Source: Microbacterium sp. C5A9 (GTDB lineage: Bacteria > Actinomycetota > Actinomycetes > Actinomycetales > Microbacteriaceae). From it: a DNA stretch of 64,000 nucleotides. The stretch is from positions 186,001 to 250,000 of the forward strand of contig NZ_JABXGD010000007.1 of NCBI RefSeq assembly GCF_022627955.1, in the 5' to 3' direction. The notes below the pieces were generated by a model. It saw nothing but the letters and a program-made list of their open reading frames with translations, made no database searches and was not told the DNA's origin. The position numbers were made by a program, and so were the translations under genes. Shown piece by piece: positions 24,198 to 32,479 of this stretch (its first letter is position 1; the number at the start of each line of letters is the position of its first letter).

Positions 24198-25469
24198 GTG
24201 TCCACTTCTCCGTCCCGTCTTCGCCTTGCTCCGCACGAACTGTGGCGCGGCATCCGCTCCACCGCCCGCAGCGACGTGCTCGGCGGGTCACTCCTGCTCG
24301 CCGCCACCGTCGCTGCGCTGATCCTCGCCAACACCCCCGCCGTCTCCTGGTACGAGTCCGTGCGGGACTTCACGTTCGGCATCCCCGAGCTGCATCTCGA
24401 TCTGAGCGTCGGGGCCTGGGCGGCCGACGGTCTGCTCGCGATCTTCTTCTTCGTCGTCGGGCTCGAGCTGAAAGAGGAGTTCGTGACCGGCCGCTTGCGT
24501 GATCCTCGCGCGGCGGCGCTGCCGATCGCCGCCGCGGTCGGCGGCGTCATCGTGCCGGCGCTGATCTTCGTGCTCATCAACCTCGGCAGCGGAGCCGACG
24601 TGCTGCGCGGTTGGGCGATTCCCACGGCGACGGACATCGCGTTCGCGGTGGCGGTGATCGCCGTCGTCGGAAAGTTCCTTCCTCCCGCGCTGCGTGTGTT
24701 CCTGCTGACGCTGGCGATCATCGACGACCTGATCGCGATCACGATCATCGCGACGTTCTACACCGACTCGATCAGCTTCCCCTGGCTCGCCCTGGCGCTG
24801 CTTCCCCTCGCGGGCTTCGCGTTCCTCGTGCAGAGGGGCGTGCGTGCGTGGTGGATCCTGCTTCCTCTCGCGCTCGCGGTCTGGGTCTGCATCCACGCCG
24901 CCGGCGTGCACGCGACCGTGGCCGGCGTGCTCCTCGGGTTCGTCGTGCCGGTCGTTCCGACGGAGCGCGCGCGGGTGCGTGCGGGGGAGGATGCCGACGG
25001 CGAGCCCGTGTACGACGGGATGGCACCGCACTTCGCGGATCGCTGGGGCGTCGTGGCCACGCTCTTCGCGGTGCCCGTCTTCGCCTTCTTCGCGGCCGGT
25101 GTGACGATCGGCGGAATCGACGGGCTGGTATCGGCCCTCACCGACCCCCTCACGATCGGCATCATCGTCGGCCTCGTGCTGGGCAAGCCGATCGGCATCC
25201 TCGTGACCACGTTCCTGCTCAGCCGTGTGCCGGCGCTGCGTCTCGACGAGTCGCTGCGCTGGCCCGATCTCACCGGCATGGCGTTCCTCGCCGGCATCGG
25301 CTTCACCGTCTCGCTGCTGGTCGGCGAGCTCGCCTACGGCGCGAGCTCCGTCGCCGACGAGCACGTGAAGATCGGCGTGCTGCTCGGGTCGCTCATCGCC
25401 GCGGTCGTGGGCGGGGCGCTGCTCGCGAGGCGCAACGCGCGGGCGCGCAGGGCGCAGCTCGCGGACTGA
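24198..25469 (+). CDS. nhaA: Na+/H+ antiporter NhaA
   Basis: 423 residues with about twelve hydrophobic segments. The paired aspartates D176-D177 in LAIIDDLIAI are the sodium- and proton-binding residues, equal to D163-D164 of E. coli NhaA. FFFVVGLELKEEFVTG and PTATDIAFAV are further family signatures. It exports sodium in exchange for protons in the cytoplasmic membrane. It starts at GTG 24198. The loop around residues 255-275 (many E, D and R) is the cytoplasmic segment before helix 9. Confidence 0.95.
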   Translation: MSTSPSRLRLAPHELWRGIRSTARSDVLGGSLLLAATVAALILANTPAVSWYESVRDFTFGIPELHLDLSVGAWAADGLLAIFFFVVGLELKEEFVTGRLRDPRAAALPIAAAVGGVIVPALIFVLINLGSGADVLRGWAIPTATDIAFAVAVIAVVGKFLPPALRVFLLTLAIIDDLIAITIIATFYTDSISFPWLALALLPLAGFAFLVQRGVRAWWILLPLALAVWVCIHAAGVHATVAGVLLGFVVPVVPTERARVRAGEDADGEPVYDGMAPHFADRWGVVATLFAVPVFAFFAAGVTIGGIDGLVSALTDPLTIGIIVGLVLGKPIGILVTTFLLSRVPALRLDESLRWPDLTGMAFLAGIGFTVSLLVGELAYGASSVADEHVKIGVLLGSLIAAVVGGALLARRNARARRAQLAD

Positions 25470-25490
25470 TCTCGCGGAGAGGCGGCGCGG

Positions 25491-26501
25491 CTACGGAACG
25501 AGCCGCGCCGTCGTCCCTCTCACGTTGAGCTCATAGGGCAGGGCTGCGGGGATGCCGGCGGCCTCGCCCTCGGTGAGCTTGGCGAGCACGGCTTCTGCTG
25601 CCCGTTCCCCCTGACCGAGGGGGAACTGATCGACGGTCGTGAGGCGGAAGAACTCGCCGAGCTCGTGGCCGTCGATCCCGATGATCGACAGATCGCCCGG
25701 CACGGCGAACCCGAGATCGCGGGCGGCGAGGATCGCGCCGATCGCCATCTCGTCGGATGCGGCGAACACCGCGGTGGGCCGAGGGCCGGGGCGGCCGAGC
25801 AGCTGCTTCGCGGCGCGGTATCCGCCCTCGACGGTGAAGTCCGCCGGCTCGAGGAACGCGGGATTCAGGGGGATGCCGGCCTTCGCCAGCGCCTTCTCGA
25901 AGCCGAGGCGGCGGTTGGTCGGGATGTGGAAGTCGATGTCGAACTCGGGGTTCGCGCCGATGTGGGCGATGTCGTGGTGACCGAGGCCGATCAGGTGCTC
26001 GGTCGCGAGCTGGGCGACGGTGACGTCGTCGACGGTCAGGGTGTCGAGCTTGGGGTTCGGGCCGCCGATCGCGATCACCGGCAGTCCGAGGTCGAGCAGG
26101 TATTGGGTCTCGTCGTCATCGAGCTCGATCGACACGGCGATCACGGCATCCACCCGCTGGCGGCGCAGGAAGGTGTCGAACACGTGCCGGCGCACGTCCT
26201 TGTCGGCGGTGATGTTGTAGAGCGTGATGTCGTAGCCCTCCCGCATCAACGCGGCCGAGACCCCCGACAGCACGGTGCTGAAGAACCAGCGGTCGAGGAA
26301 CGGCACGACGACGCCGATGTTGCGGGTGCGGCCGGATGCCAGGCTCGATGCCCGCGACGACACGACGTAGCCGAGCGCCGATGCGGCCTCCTGCACGCGC
26401 AGCCGTGCGGACTCCGACACGTGGCCTCGTCCGCTCAGTGCGCGCGAGACCGTGGCGGTCGAGACGCCGGCGAGCCGGGCGACCTCATCGATGCTCGCCA
26501 T
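25491..26501 (-). CDS. LacI-family transcriptional regulator (probable alpha-glucoside repressor)
   Basis: 336 residues. The HTH MASIDEVARLAGVSTATVSRALSG opens the protein, followed by the hinge YVVSSRASSLASGRT and a periplasmic-binding-protein-like sensor domain (NIGVVVPFLDRWFF, FAASDEMAIGA, IIGIDGHEL). It lies 107 bases downstream of the GH13 alpha-glucosidase gene on the same strand, separated by a terminator. A LacI-type operator sits in the promoter of the GH13 gene, which makes that gene the likely target and an alpha-glucoside the likely inducer. Confidence 0.9.
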   Translation of the reverse strand: MASIDEVARLAGVSTATVSRALSGRGHVSESARLRVQEAASALGYVVSSRASSLASGRTRNIGVVVPFLDRWFFSTVLSGVSAALMREGYDITLYNITADKDVRRHVFDTFLRRQRVDAVIAVSIELDDDETQYLLDLGLPVIAIGGPNPKLDTLTVDDVTVAQLATEHLIGLGHHDIAHIGANPEFDIDFHIPTNRRLGFEKALAKAGIPLNPAFLEPADFTVEGGYRAAKQLLGRPGPRPTAVFAASDEMAIGAILAARDLGFAVPGDLSIIGIDGHELGEFFRLTTVDQFPLGQGERAAEAVLAKLTEGEAAGIPAALPYELNVRGTTARLVP

Positions 26502-26530
26502 GGGAGTCCTCTCGGAGGGTGTGGGGGCTG

Positions 26531-26597
26531 CGAGACCCCGCTCCTGCCGCGAGATCCGCCGTCGGAGCGGCGGCCTCGTGCAGAGAGCGGGGTCTCG
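26531..26597 (-). terminator. Terminator hairpin of the GH13 gene
   Basis: CGAGACCCCGCTC (26531-26543) and GAGCGGGGTCTCG (26585-26597) form a perfect 13-base stem; the loop holds an inner hairpin of CCGCC and GGCGG. It lies just after the GH13 stop codon on the minus strand and before the LacI gene. Confidence 0.7.
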
Positions 26598-26607
26598 TCA
26601 GACTACG

Positions 26608-28269
26608 TCAGGCCTTCGTGTACCAGACGGCGGTGTCGACCGGCAGCGCGGTGCCGTCGAACGGCTGGCTGCTGACGATGACCGTGGCGCCGGCCGGCAG
26701 TTCCAGCGGCTTCGTGCCGAGGTTCGCCAGCACGTGCACGGCTCCGCGGCGGAAGGCGACGGCGTGCGTGCCGGCGTCCTCCCACACGAGCGACCCGCTG
26801 CCGAACCCGTGCTCGCGGCGCACGGCCAGCAGCTGCTTGTACAGCGACAGCGTCGAGGTCTCGTCCTTCTCCTCGACCTCTCGCGAGTACGCTGCCCAGT
26901 CGGCGGGCTGCGGCAGCCACGAGGCGCCGGTCTCGTTGAAGCCGAACGCCGGAGCGTCGGCCTCCCAGGGCAGCGGCACGCGGCATCCGTCACGTCCGTA
27001 GCGCTCGCCGTTGGTGCGGAACCAGGTCGGGTCCTGACGGAACGCGTCGGGGATCTCCATGGCCTCGGGCAGGCCGAGCTCCTCGCCCTGGTACAGGTAC
27101 GCGGAGCCGGGCAGCGCGAGCATCACGGTCGTCGCGGCGCGGGCGCGGGCGAGTCCGATCGCGGTGTCGGGCTTGTGCGGGGTGTTCGGGCCGATGCCCT
27201 CGCCCTGCGGGTTGTCGTCGGTCAGCGCGAGACGTGAGGCGTGTCGCACGACGTCGTGGTTCGAGAGCACCCAGGTGCTCGGCGCGCCGACCGCACCGAA
27301 CTCGTCGAGCGACTCGCGGATGACGTCGCCGAGGGCCTTCGCGTCCCACTCCGTCATGAGGTACGGGAAGTTGAAGGTCTGGTGCATCTCGTCGGGGCGC
27401 ACCCAGAGAGCGGTCTGCTTCAGCGTCGGCATCCAGGCTTCACCGCACAGTGCGCGGTCGCCGTCATACTCGGCGAGCACCCGGTGCCAGTCGCGATAGA
27501 TGTCGTGCACGCCGTCCTGGCCCCAGTACGGCACGTTCGCCTCGCCGCCGCCCATCGAGTCGGCGTCGGCCGGCGGGGTGTAGTCGGGCAGGCCGTCGGC
27601 CTTGATCATGCCGTGGGCCACGTCGACGCGGAAGCCGTCGACGCCGCGGTCGAGCCAGAAGCGCAGGATCGACCGGAACTCCTCGCGGACCTCTTCGTTG
27701 TTCCAGTCGAAGTCGGGCTGCGTGGGGTCGAAGATGTGCAGGTACCACTGGCCCGGGGTGCCGTCGGCCTCGGTGACGCGTTCCCACATGCCGCCGCCGA
27801 AGACGGACTCCCAGTTGTTCGGCGGGAGCTCGCCGTTCTTGCCCTTGCCGTCGCGGAAGATGTAGCGCGCGCGCTCGGGGCTGCCGGGGGCCGCCTTCAG
27901 CGCCTCCTGGAACCAGGCGTGCTGCGCCGACGAGTGGTTCGGGACCAGGTCGACGACGACCCGGATGCCGCGGGCGTGCGCCGCGTTGAGCATGGTGTCG
28001 AAGTCGTCGAGCGTGCCGAACAGCGGGTCGACGTCGCGGTAGTCGGCCACGTCGTAGCCGGCGTCACGCTGCGGGCTCGTCATGAACGGGCTCAGCCAGA
28101 TCGCGTCGACGCCGAGCTCCTTCAGCGAGTCGAGGCGGCTGGTGATGCCGGGCAGGTCACCGATGCCGTCGCCCGAGGCGTCGGCGAACGAACGAGGGTA
28201 GATCTGGTAGATGACCGCACTGCGCCACCACTCGGAACCGGGGGCTGCGATCTGCTCAAGCTGTGCCAT
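26608..28269 (-). CDS. GH13 alpha-glucosidase / oligo-1,6-glucosidase
   Basis: 553 residues, cytoplasmic (no signal peptide). The four conserved GH13 regions are present: DLVPNHSS, GFRVDVAHGM with nucleophile Asp216, CGEAWM with acid/base Glu277 and VLSNHDVVRH with transition-state Asp339. It hydrolyses maltose-, isomaltose- or sucrose-like alpha-glucosides; the exact linkage needs assay. Start ATG at 28269 follows TAGCCT by six bases, so the mRNA is probably leaderless, and a LacI-type operator abuts the -10 box. Confidence 0.93.
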   Translation of the reverse strand: MAQLEQIAAPGSEWWRSAVIYQIYPRSFADASGDGIGDLPGITSRLDSLKELGVDAIWLSPFMTSPQRDAGYDVADYRDVDPLFGTLDDFDTMLNAAHARGIRVVVDLVPNHSSAQHAWFQEALKAAPGSPERARYIFRDGKGKNGELPPNNWESVFGGGMWERVTEADGTPGQWYLHIFDPTQPDFDWNNEEVREEFRSILRFWLDRGVDGFRVDVAHGMIKADGLPDYTPPADADSMGGGEANVPYWGQDGVHDIYRDWHRVLAEYDGDRALCGEAWMPTLKQTALWVRPDEMHQTFNFPYLMTEWDAKALGDVIRESLDEFGAVGAPSTWVLSNHDVVRHASRLALTDDNPQGEGIGPNTPHKPDTAIGLARARAATTVMLALPGSAYLYQGEELGLPEAMEIPDAFRQDPTWFRTNGERYGRDGCRVPLPWEADAPAFGFNETGASWLPQPADWAAYSREVEEKDETSTLSLYKQLLAVRREHGFGSGSLVWEDAGTHAVAFRRGAVHVLANLGTKPLELPAGATVIVSSQPFDGTALPVDTAVWYTKA

Positions 28270-28275
28270 GGCAAC

Positions 28276-28296
28276 AGGCTAGTGCAAACGCTTGCA
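28276..28296 (-). promoter_or_regulatory. LacI-type operator and leaderless promoter of the GH13 gene
   Basis: TGCAAACGCTTGCA (28283-28296) matches the LacI-family consensus of a CG-centred palindrome with TGCAA arms. On the minus strand it is followed one base later by TAGCCT (28276-28281), the -10 box that lies six bases before the ATG. A bound repressor would block the promoter. Confidence 0.75.
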
Positions 28297-28408
28297 GGTC
28301 CGCCACCGCTGAGATCGAATCGTTTCGGGGGAGTGGAGTTCGAGTCCGATCCGTGTCGGCTTGCAGCCCCGGGAGTATGCTTCGTGCATCCGACGACTGG
28401 AGGCTGTC

Positions 28409-28837
28409 ATGGTTCCCGAGATCAACTACTGGGCGGTCCTGCTCGCCACGGCCTCGAGCATGATCGTCGGCTCGGTCTGGTACGCGCCGAAGGTCTTCGG
28501 CACGCGCTGGTCGAAGCTCGCGAACGTCGACATGGATCGGCCGTCGTCGAGCGCGACGCTGGCGATCATCACCACCGTGTTCGTGAGCTTTGCGACGGCC
28601 TGGGTGCTGGCCGGAGCATCCGCCATCGCCTGGCACTTCTACGACGGGTCGTTCTTCTGGGCCGCCGTCGTCACCGGGGTGCTCCTGTGGGCGGGCTTCA
28701 CGGCTGCGCGGTTCATCACGCATGACGCGTTCGAAGGGCGTCCGACCGCGCTGACGACCATGAACATCGCGCACGAGCTGGTCACGATCGTCATCATGGC
28801 GGTGCTGATCGGCGTGTGGCCACCCGCGCTCGGCTAG
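28409..28837 (+). CDS. DUF1761-family membrane protein
   Basis: 142 residues with four hydrophobic helices (about 8-25, 50-72, 80-98 and 118-138). NYWAVLLATASSMIVGSVWYAP and TTMNIAHELVTIVIMAVLIG match the DUF1761 pattern of small four-helix proteins. Function is unknown. TGGAGG supplies a Shine-Dalgarno sequence and TATGCT (28376-28381) a possible -10 box. It converges on the VOC gene; the two stop codons overlap at 28834-28837. Confidence 0.75.
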   Translation: MVPEINYWAVLLATASSMIVGSVWYAPKVFGTRWSKLANVDMDRPSSSATLAIITTVFVSFATAWVLAGASAIAWHFYDGSFFWAAVVTGVLLWAGFTAARFITHDAFEGRPTALTTMNIAHELVTIVIMAVLIGVWPPALG

Positions 28838-29289
28838 GCCTGCGGGCTCGGGTCGCCCGTCGTCAGATCCTGCGCGAACATCACGAGGATGCCGCTGGGG
28901 CCGCGCAGGTACGTGAGCTTGTAGACACCCTGATAGTTCGCCACCCCGCGCAGCGGCTGATACCCGTGCCGAGCGGCGATCGCCAGCGACTCGTCGATGT
29001 CGTCGACCGAGAACGCGACCCGGTGCATCCCGATCTCGTTCGGCAGTGTGGGCTCGGTCTCGATCGCCGCGGGGTGGATGTACTCGAACAGCTCGAGCCG
29101 GCCGTGGCCGTCGGGAGTCGTCAGCACCGCGATCCTGGCATGGTTGCCGTCGAGCCCGACGGCGGTGTCGGCCCAGTCGCCGCTGACCTCGTCGCGCCCC
29201 ATGACCGTGAGCCCGAGATCGGTGAAGAAGGCGATCGTCGCCTCGAGGTCGCGCACGGCGATGCCGACGTTCTCCAGTGTGATGGGCAT
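28834..29289 (-). CDS. VOC-family protein (glyoxalase/dioxygenase fold), methylmalonyl-CoA epimerase-like
   Basis: 151 residues forming one VOC module: LENVGIAVRDLEATIAFFTDLGL at the start, RLELFEY in the middle, MHRVAFSVDDIDES and a final RGPSGILVMFAQDL. Likely metal ligands are a His in the second half and the Glu of ELFEY. The family spans lactoylglutathione lyases, epimerases and resistance proteins, and I cannot choose among them. The start at 29289 has TATCAT six bases upstream, another leaderless arrangement. Confidence 0.8.
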   Translation of the reverse strand: MPITLENVGIAVRDLEATIAFFTDLGLTVMGRDEVSGDWADTAVGLDGNHARIAVLTTPDGHGRLELFEYIHPAAIETEPTLPNEIGMHRVAFSVDDIDESLAIAARHGYQPLRGVANYQGVYKLTYLRGPSGILVMFAQDLTTGDPSPQA

Positions 29290-29450
29290 GGCCGGATGAT
29301 ACCCGGGAGGGCGGACGTCGGAGAAGGGCGCAAGATCTAGACCTTTGCCCCTTCCGCCGAGACTTCTTGGTATGCCAGCATTTTTCTCGTGACCTCCTGG
29401 TCGCCTGCGGGCCGTGAACTCGGACCGCGGTCCTGACCTAGGGGGTCTTG

Positions 29451-30716
29451 ATGTCGGGTCCTTCGCGCCGTTCGGCGCCCTGGATGATCGCCGCGGCGCT
29501 CGTCGCGGCGGCGCTGGTCGCGGGTGCGGCGACGGCCGCGTCCGGTGATGCGACGCCGGACGACCCGACCGCGTCAGGCGCCGCCCCCGATCCCACGCTG
29601 TCGGTCTCGATGGCCTACGAGTTCCTCGACGCCCGCGTCGACGAGTTCTGCGATGGCGACGGTCGCTGCCTGCCTCGCAGCTACCAGGGCGGATTCTTCA
29701 CCGACCTGCCGACATGGGACTTCACGCCCTCGTTCGTCTACGACGACGCTCTCGTGATCATCGCCTACACGGCTCGGGGCCTGCCCGATGATCTCCGCCG
29801 CGCGCAGGCGGTCGGCGACACCCTGCTGTTCGTGCAGGACGAGGACCCGATCGGCGACGGGCGCGTGCGCACCTCGTACGAGCCGCACGGCATCGGGCAG
29901 GGGCGGGTCGAGATCACGGGCCCCGGCACCTTCACCGGCAACCAGGCCTGGACCGGTATGGCCCTCACCCGGCTCTTCCACGCGACGGGGGAGCAGAAGT
30001 ACCTCGACGGCGCGGTGCGGATCGCGCAGTGGATCCAGGCGAACACGGCCGACATGGCACGTGCCCCTTACGGGTACACGGGCGGACAGCTCGAAGACGG
30101 CACCTCGCTGGTCTGGAAGTCGACCGAGCACAACAGCGACATCGCCGGGTTCTTCACCCAGCTGGCGCAGCTCACCGGCGACTCCGTCTGGGCCGATCGA
30201 GCCGCGGTCGCCACCGACTTCGTCGCCGCGATGCAGAGCGCCGACGGCCATGTCGACACCGGGACGCTGCTGGACGGCTCCACCGTGAACACGCACCCGG
30301 TGCCCCTCGACTCGCAGACGTGGACCTCGCTCGCGACCGGCGACGACCGCTACGACACGGCGCTCGACTGGACGCTCGCGAACCTCATCGCCACCGACGG
30401 CCAGTACCAGGGGCCGTCGATCAGCGACACCGACGTGTCGAAGGTGTGGTTCGAGGGCAGCGGTCACCTCGCCCTGGCGCTCAAGCTGCGAGACGGGGCA
30501 GGAGACGCGGATCGCGCCGAGGCCCTGCTCGACAGCATCCGCCTCGGCCAGCGCGATGCGGCGAACGGCGACGGCAAGGGGATCGTCGCGACCTCGACCG
30601 ACGGCCTCGACTCCGGCTTCGGAGACCTCTACTACGCGAGCCTGCACACCGGAGCCACGGCCTGGTATCTGCTCGCGGCCGCGGGCGACAACCCGTTCAG
30701 CCTTCCGGCCGACTGA
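29451..30716 (+). CDS. Secreted (alpha/alpha) barrel protein, putative glycosidase
   Basis: 421 residues from the ATG at 29451 behind GGGGG; an in-frame TTG directly before it is less likely. A signal peptide (RR then a long hydrophobic run, ending near ATAAS) is followed by a low-complexity D/P/T/A linker. The mature part has repeated helix pairs typical of six-hairpin glycosidases: FDDLPTWDF-like start, GNQAWTGMALTRLFHATGEQKYLDGAVRIAQWI, and YYASLHTGATAWYLLAA at the end. Family assignment (GH76-, GH8- or epimerase-like) is not possible by eye. Function is inferred only from fold and export. Confidence 0.6.
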   Translation: MSGPSRRSAPWMIAAALVAAALVAGAATAASGDATPDDPTASGAAPDPTLSVSMAYEFLDARVDEFCDGDGRCLPRSYQGGFFTDLPTWDFTPSFVYDDALVIIAYTARGLPDDLRRAQAVGDTLLFVQDEDPIGDGRVRTSYEPHGIGQGRVEITGPGTFTGNQAWTGMALTRLFHATGEQKYLDGAVRIAQWIQANTADMARAPYGYTGGQLEDGTSLVWKSTEHNSDIAGFFTQLAQLTGDSVWADRAAVATDFVAAMQSADGHVDTGTLLDGSTVNTHPVPLDSQTWTSLATGDDRYDTALDWTLANLIATDGQYQGPSISDTDVSKVWFEGSGHLALALKLRDGAGDADRAEALLDSIRLGQRDAANGDGKGIVATSTDGLDSGFGDLYYASLHTGATAWYLLAAAGDNPFSLPAD

Positions 30717-30773
30717 CTCCGGCCGGCGCCGCGGACGGCGTACCTGCGCGAGCCGGTGGAGGGTGCGCGCTGG

Positions 30774-31481
30774 TTAGGCGGCGACGCGGGCGATCGCGGC
30801 GACCGCGCTCGTGAAGAAGTCGACTCCGTCGATGCCCGACCGCATCGCTGCCGCGGTGTCCGGGCCGAAGCCCGCCTCGGTGGCGTGCTCGGGGTGCGGC
30901 ATGAGCCCCACGACGTTGCCCGCCTCGTTGGTGAGGCCCGCGATGTCGCGCAGCGAGCCGTTCGGGTTCACGCCCGCGTAGCGGAACGCGACCAGGCCCT
31001 CGCCCTCGAGACGGTCGAGCGTCTCTTCGTCGGCGATGTACCCGCCGTCGGCGTTCTTCAGCGGGATCGTGATCTCCTGGCCGGTGCGGAACCGGTTGGT
31101 CCACGCCGTGTCGGAGTTCTCGACGATGAGCTTCTGATCGCGACGCACGAAGTGCTGGTGGTCGTTGCGGATCAGGCCGCCGGGCAGCAGGTGCGCCTCG
31201 ACGAGCATCTGGAAGCCGTTGCAGATGCCGAGGATCGGCATGCCCTTGGCGGCGGCGTCCTTGACCTCGGCCATGATCGGCGAGAGCGCGGCGATCGCAC
31301 CGGCGCGCAGGTAATCGCCGTAGCTGAAGCCGCCAGGCAGCACGAGCGCGTCCACGCCCTCGAGGTCGTGCGAGCCGTGCCACAGGGCGACGGGCTCGGC
31401 GCCGGCGATGCGGACAGCACGCTGTGCGTCGCGATCGTCGAGCGATCCGGGGAAGGTGATGACCCCGATGCGCGTGGTCAC
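30774..31481 (-). CDS. purQ: Phosphoribosylformylglycinamidine synthase subunit PurQ (glutaminase)
   Basis: 235 residues, normal for PurQ of the three-part PurSQL enzyme. The class I glutaminase has its nucleophile in [10 protein letters not shown] and the catalytic His in [29 protein letters not shown] is a PurQ-specific N-terminus. It supplies ammonia for the FGAM step of purine synthesis. The GTG start at 31481 overlaps the purS stop, so the two are translated together. The large subunit PurL is not in this window. Confidence 0.96.
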   Translation of the reverse strand: MTTRIGVITFPGSLDDRDAQRAVRIAGAEPVALWHGSHDLEGVDALVLPGGFSYGDYLRAGAIAALSPIMAEVKDAAAKGMPILGICNGFQMLVEAHLLPGGLIRNDHQHFVRRDQKLIVENSDTAWTNRFRTGQEITIPLKNADGGYIADEETLDRLEGEGLVAFRYAGVNPNGSLRDIAGLTNEAGNVVGLMPHPEHATEAGFGPDTAAAMRSGIDGVDFFTSAVAAIARVAA

Positions 31482-31726
31482 TCGGCGACCTCGATGCCGA
31501 CGACATCCTCGATCACGGAGTTGGAGAGCACCTCGTCGGCGATGCGGCGGGCCTCGGCGAGGATCTCGTCGGTGACCTCGCCCTCGACGGTGAGCTCGAA
31601 GCGCTTGCCGATGCGGACATCGGTGAAACCCTCGACGCCCAGGCGGCTGAAGGCGCCGGAGACGGCCTTCCCCTGCGGGTCGAGCAGTTCGGGCTTGGGC
31701 ATGACGTCGACGACGATGGTGGGCAT
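31478..31726 (-). CDS. purS: Phosphoribosylformylglycinamidine synthase subunit PurS
   Basis: 82 residues, the usual size. PurS bridges PurQ and PurL in the FGAM synthase complex. The pattern [21 protein letters not shown] and [16 protein letters not shown] is diagnostic. It is the first gene of a two-gene unit with purQ; CGGGAG provides a Shine-Dalgarno sequence a few bases upstream, and a TAGACT -10 box lies at 31764-31769 on the minus strand. Confidence 0.96.
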   Translation of the reverse strand: MPTIVVDVMPKPELLDPQGKAVSGAFSRLGVEGFTDVRIGKRFELTVEGEVTDEILAEARRIADEVLSNSVIEDVVGIEVAE

Positions 31727-31763
31727 GAACGGCTCCGGGAGTCGCGGGCGGACGGGCGCGACC

Positions 31764-31769
31764 AGTCTA
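31764..31769 (-). promoter_or_regulatory. -10 box of the purSQ unit
   Basis: TAGACT on the minus strand, 38 bases before the purS ATG and in the short gap behind apt. No purine riboswitch or obvious operator is visible between it and purS. Confidence 0.45.
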
Positions 31770-31807
31770 CCGGCTCGCGACCGGCTCGATTCCCTGGGTG
31801 TCGGGCC

Positions 31808-32338
31808 TCAGGCGTGGAAGACGGTGTGCAGGTCGCCGATCGCGTCACGACCGCCGAGGCCGTCGATCTCGAACAGCACCGAGATGCCGACCACGTGGCT
31901 GCCGAGGCGCTCGACCAGCTGGCGTCCTGCGGCGAGCGTGCCACCGGTCGCGAGCACGTCGTCGATCAGCAGCACCCGCGAGCCCGCGGGCAGATCGTCG
32001 TGCATCTCGATCGTGGCGGTGCCGTACTCGAGCGCGTAGTCGACGGATGCCGCGGGACGGGGCAGCTTGCCCGCCTTGCGGATCGGGATGAGGCCGACGC
32101 CTGCCGCGATCGCCGCGGCTCCGGCGAGGATGAACCCGCGCGCTTCGATGCCGGCGACCACGTCGAACTGACCCTCGAACGGGGCGATGATCGCGTCGGT
32201 CGTGGCCTTCAGTGCCTCGGCGTCGGCGAGCAGCGGGGTGATGTCGCGGAAGATGATGCCGGGCTCCGGGTAGTCCGGGATGCTGCGGATCAGCGACTCG
32301 GCACGGACGAGAGCGGGGGAGAGTTCGGTGTCGGGCAC
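31808..32338 (-). CDS. apt: Adenine phosphoribosyltransferase
   Basis: 176 residues from GTG 32338. This start is preferred because TACCCT lies exactly six bases upstream; an ATG six codons further out at 32356 would place the -10 box inside the gene. Motifs: PGIIFRDITPLLAD at the N-terminus and the PRPP loop VLLIDDVLATGGT. It salvages adenine to AMP. It diverges from the cellobiose operon and reads towards purSQ, so purine salvage and synthesis genes are neighbours here. Confidence 0.94.
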   Translation of the reverse strand: MPDTELSPALVRAESLIRSIPDYPEPGIIFRDITPLLADAEALKATTDAIIAPFEGQFDVVAGIEARGFILAGAAAIAAGVGLIPIRKAGKLPRPAASVDYALEYGTATIEMHDDLPAGSRVLLIDDVLATGGTLAAGRQLVERLGSHVVGISVLFEIDGLGGRDAIGDLHTVFHA

Positions 32339-32365
32339 CGGACAAGGGTACGCCACGGGGTGGGC

Positions 32366-32428
32366 TTGACATTCGTGGGAGCGCTCCCATAGAGTCGCTG
32401 ATCAATGCGTGGGAGCGCTCCCACGCAT
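32366..32428 (+). promoter_or_regulatory. cebE promoter with two CebR operators
   Basis: TGGGAGCGCTCCCA, the CebR operator known from Streptomyces, occurs at 32376-32389 and again at 32410-32423. The second copy is embedded in a 24-base perfect palindrome (32405-32428). The first fills the spacer between -35 TTGACA (32366-32371) and -10 TAGAGT (32390-32395); the second covers the region just after the start of transcription. Confidence 0.88.
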
Positions 32429-32479
32429 CCCGACAGCACCTGCACCATCACCGCACGACCCACCACAAAGGAGTGACCT

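Noticed and set aside
29332..29345. Near-palindrome AAGATCTAGACCTT as an operator
   Set aside because: It has mismatched arm positions, no adjacent regulator gene and no clear promoter in contact, so it may be chance.
32339..32356. Six-codon longer N-terminus for apt
   Set aside because: The extension would contain the -10 box TACCCT, which lies exactly six bases before the GTG at 32338.
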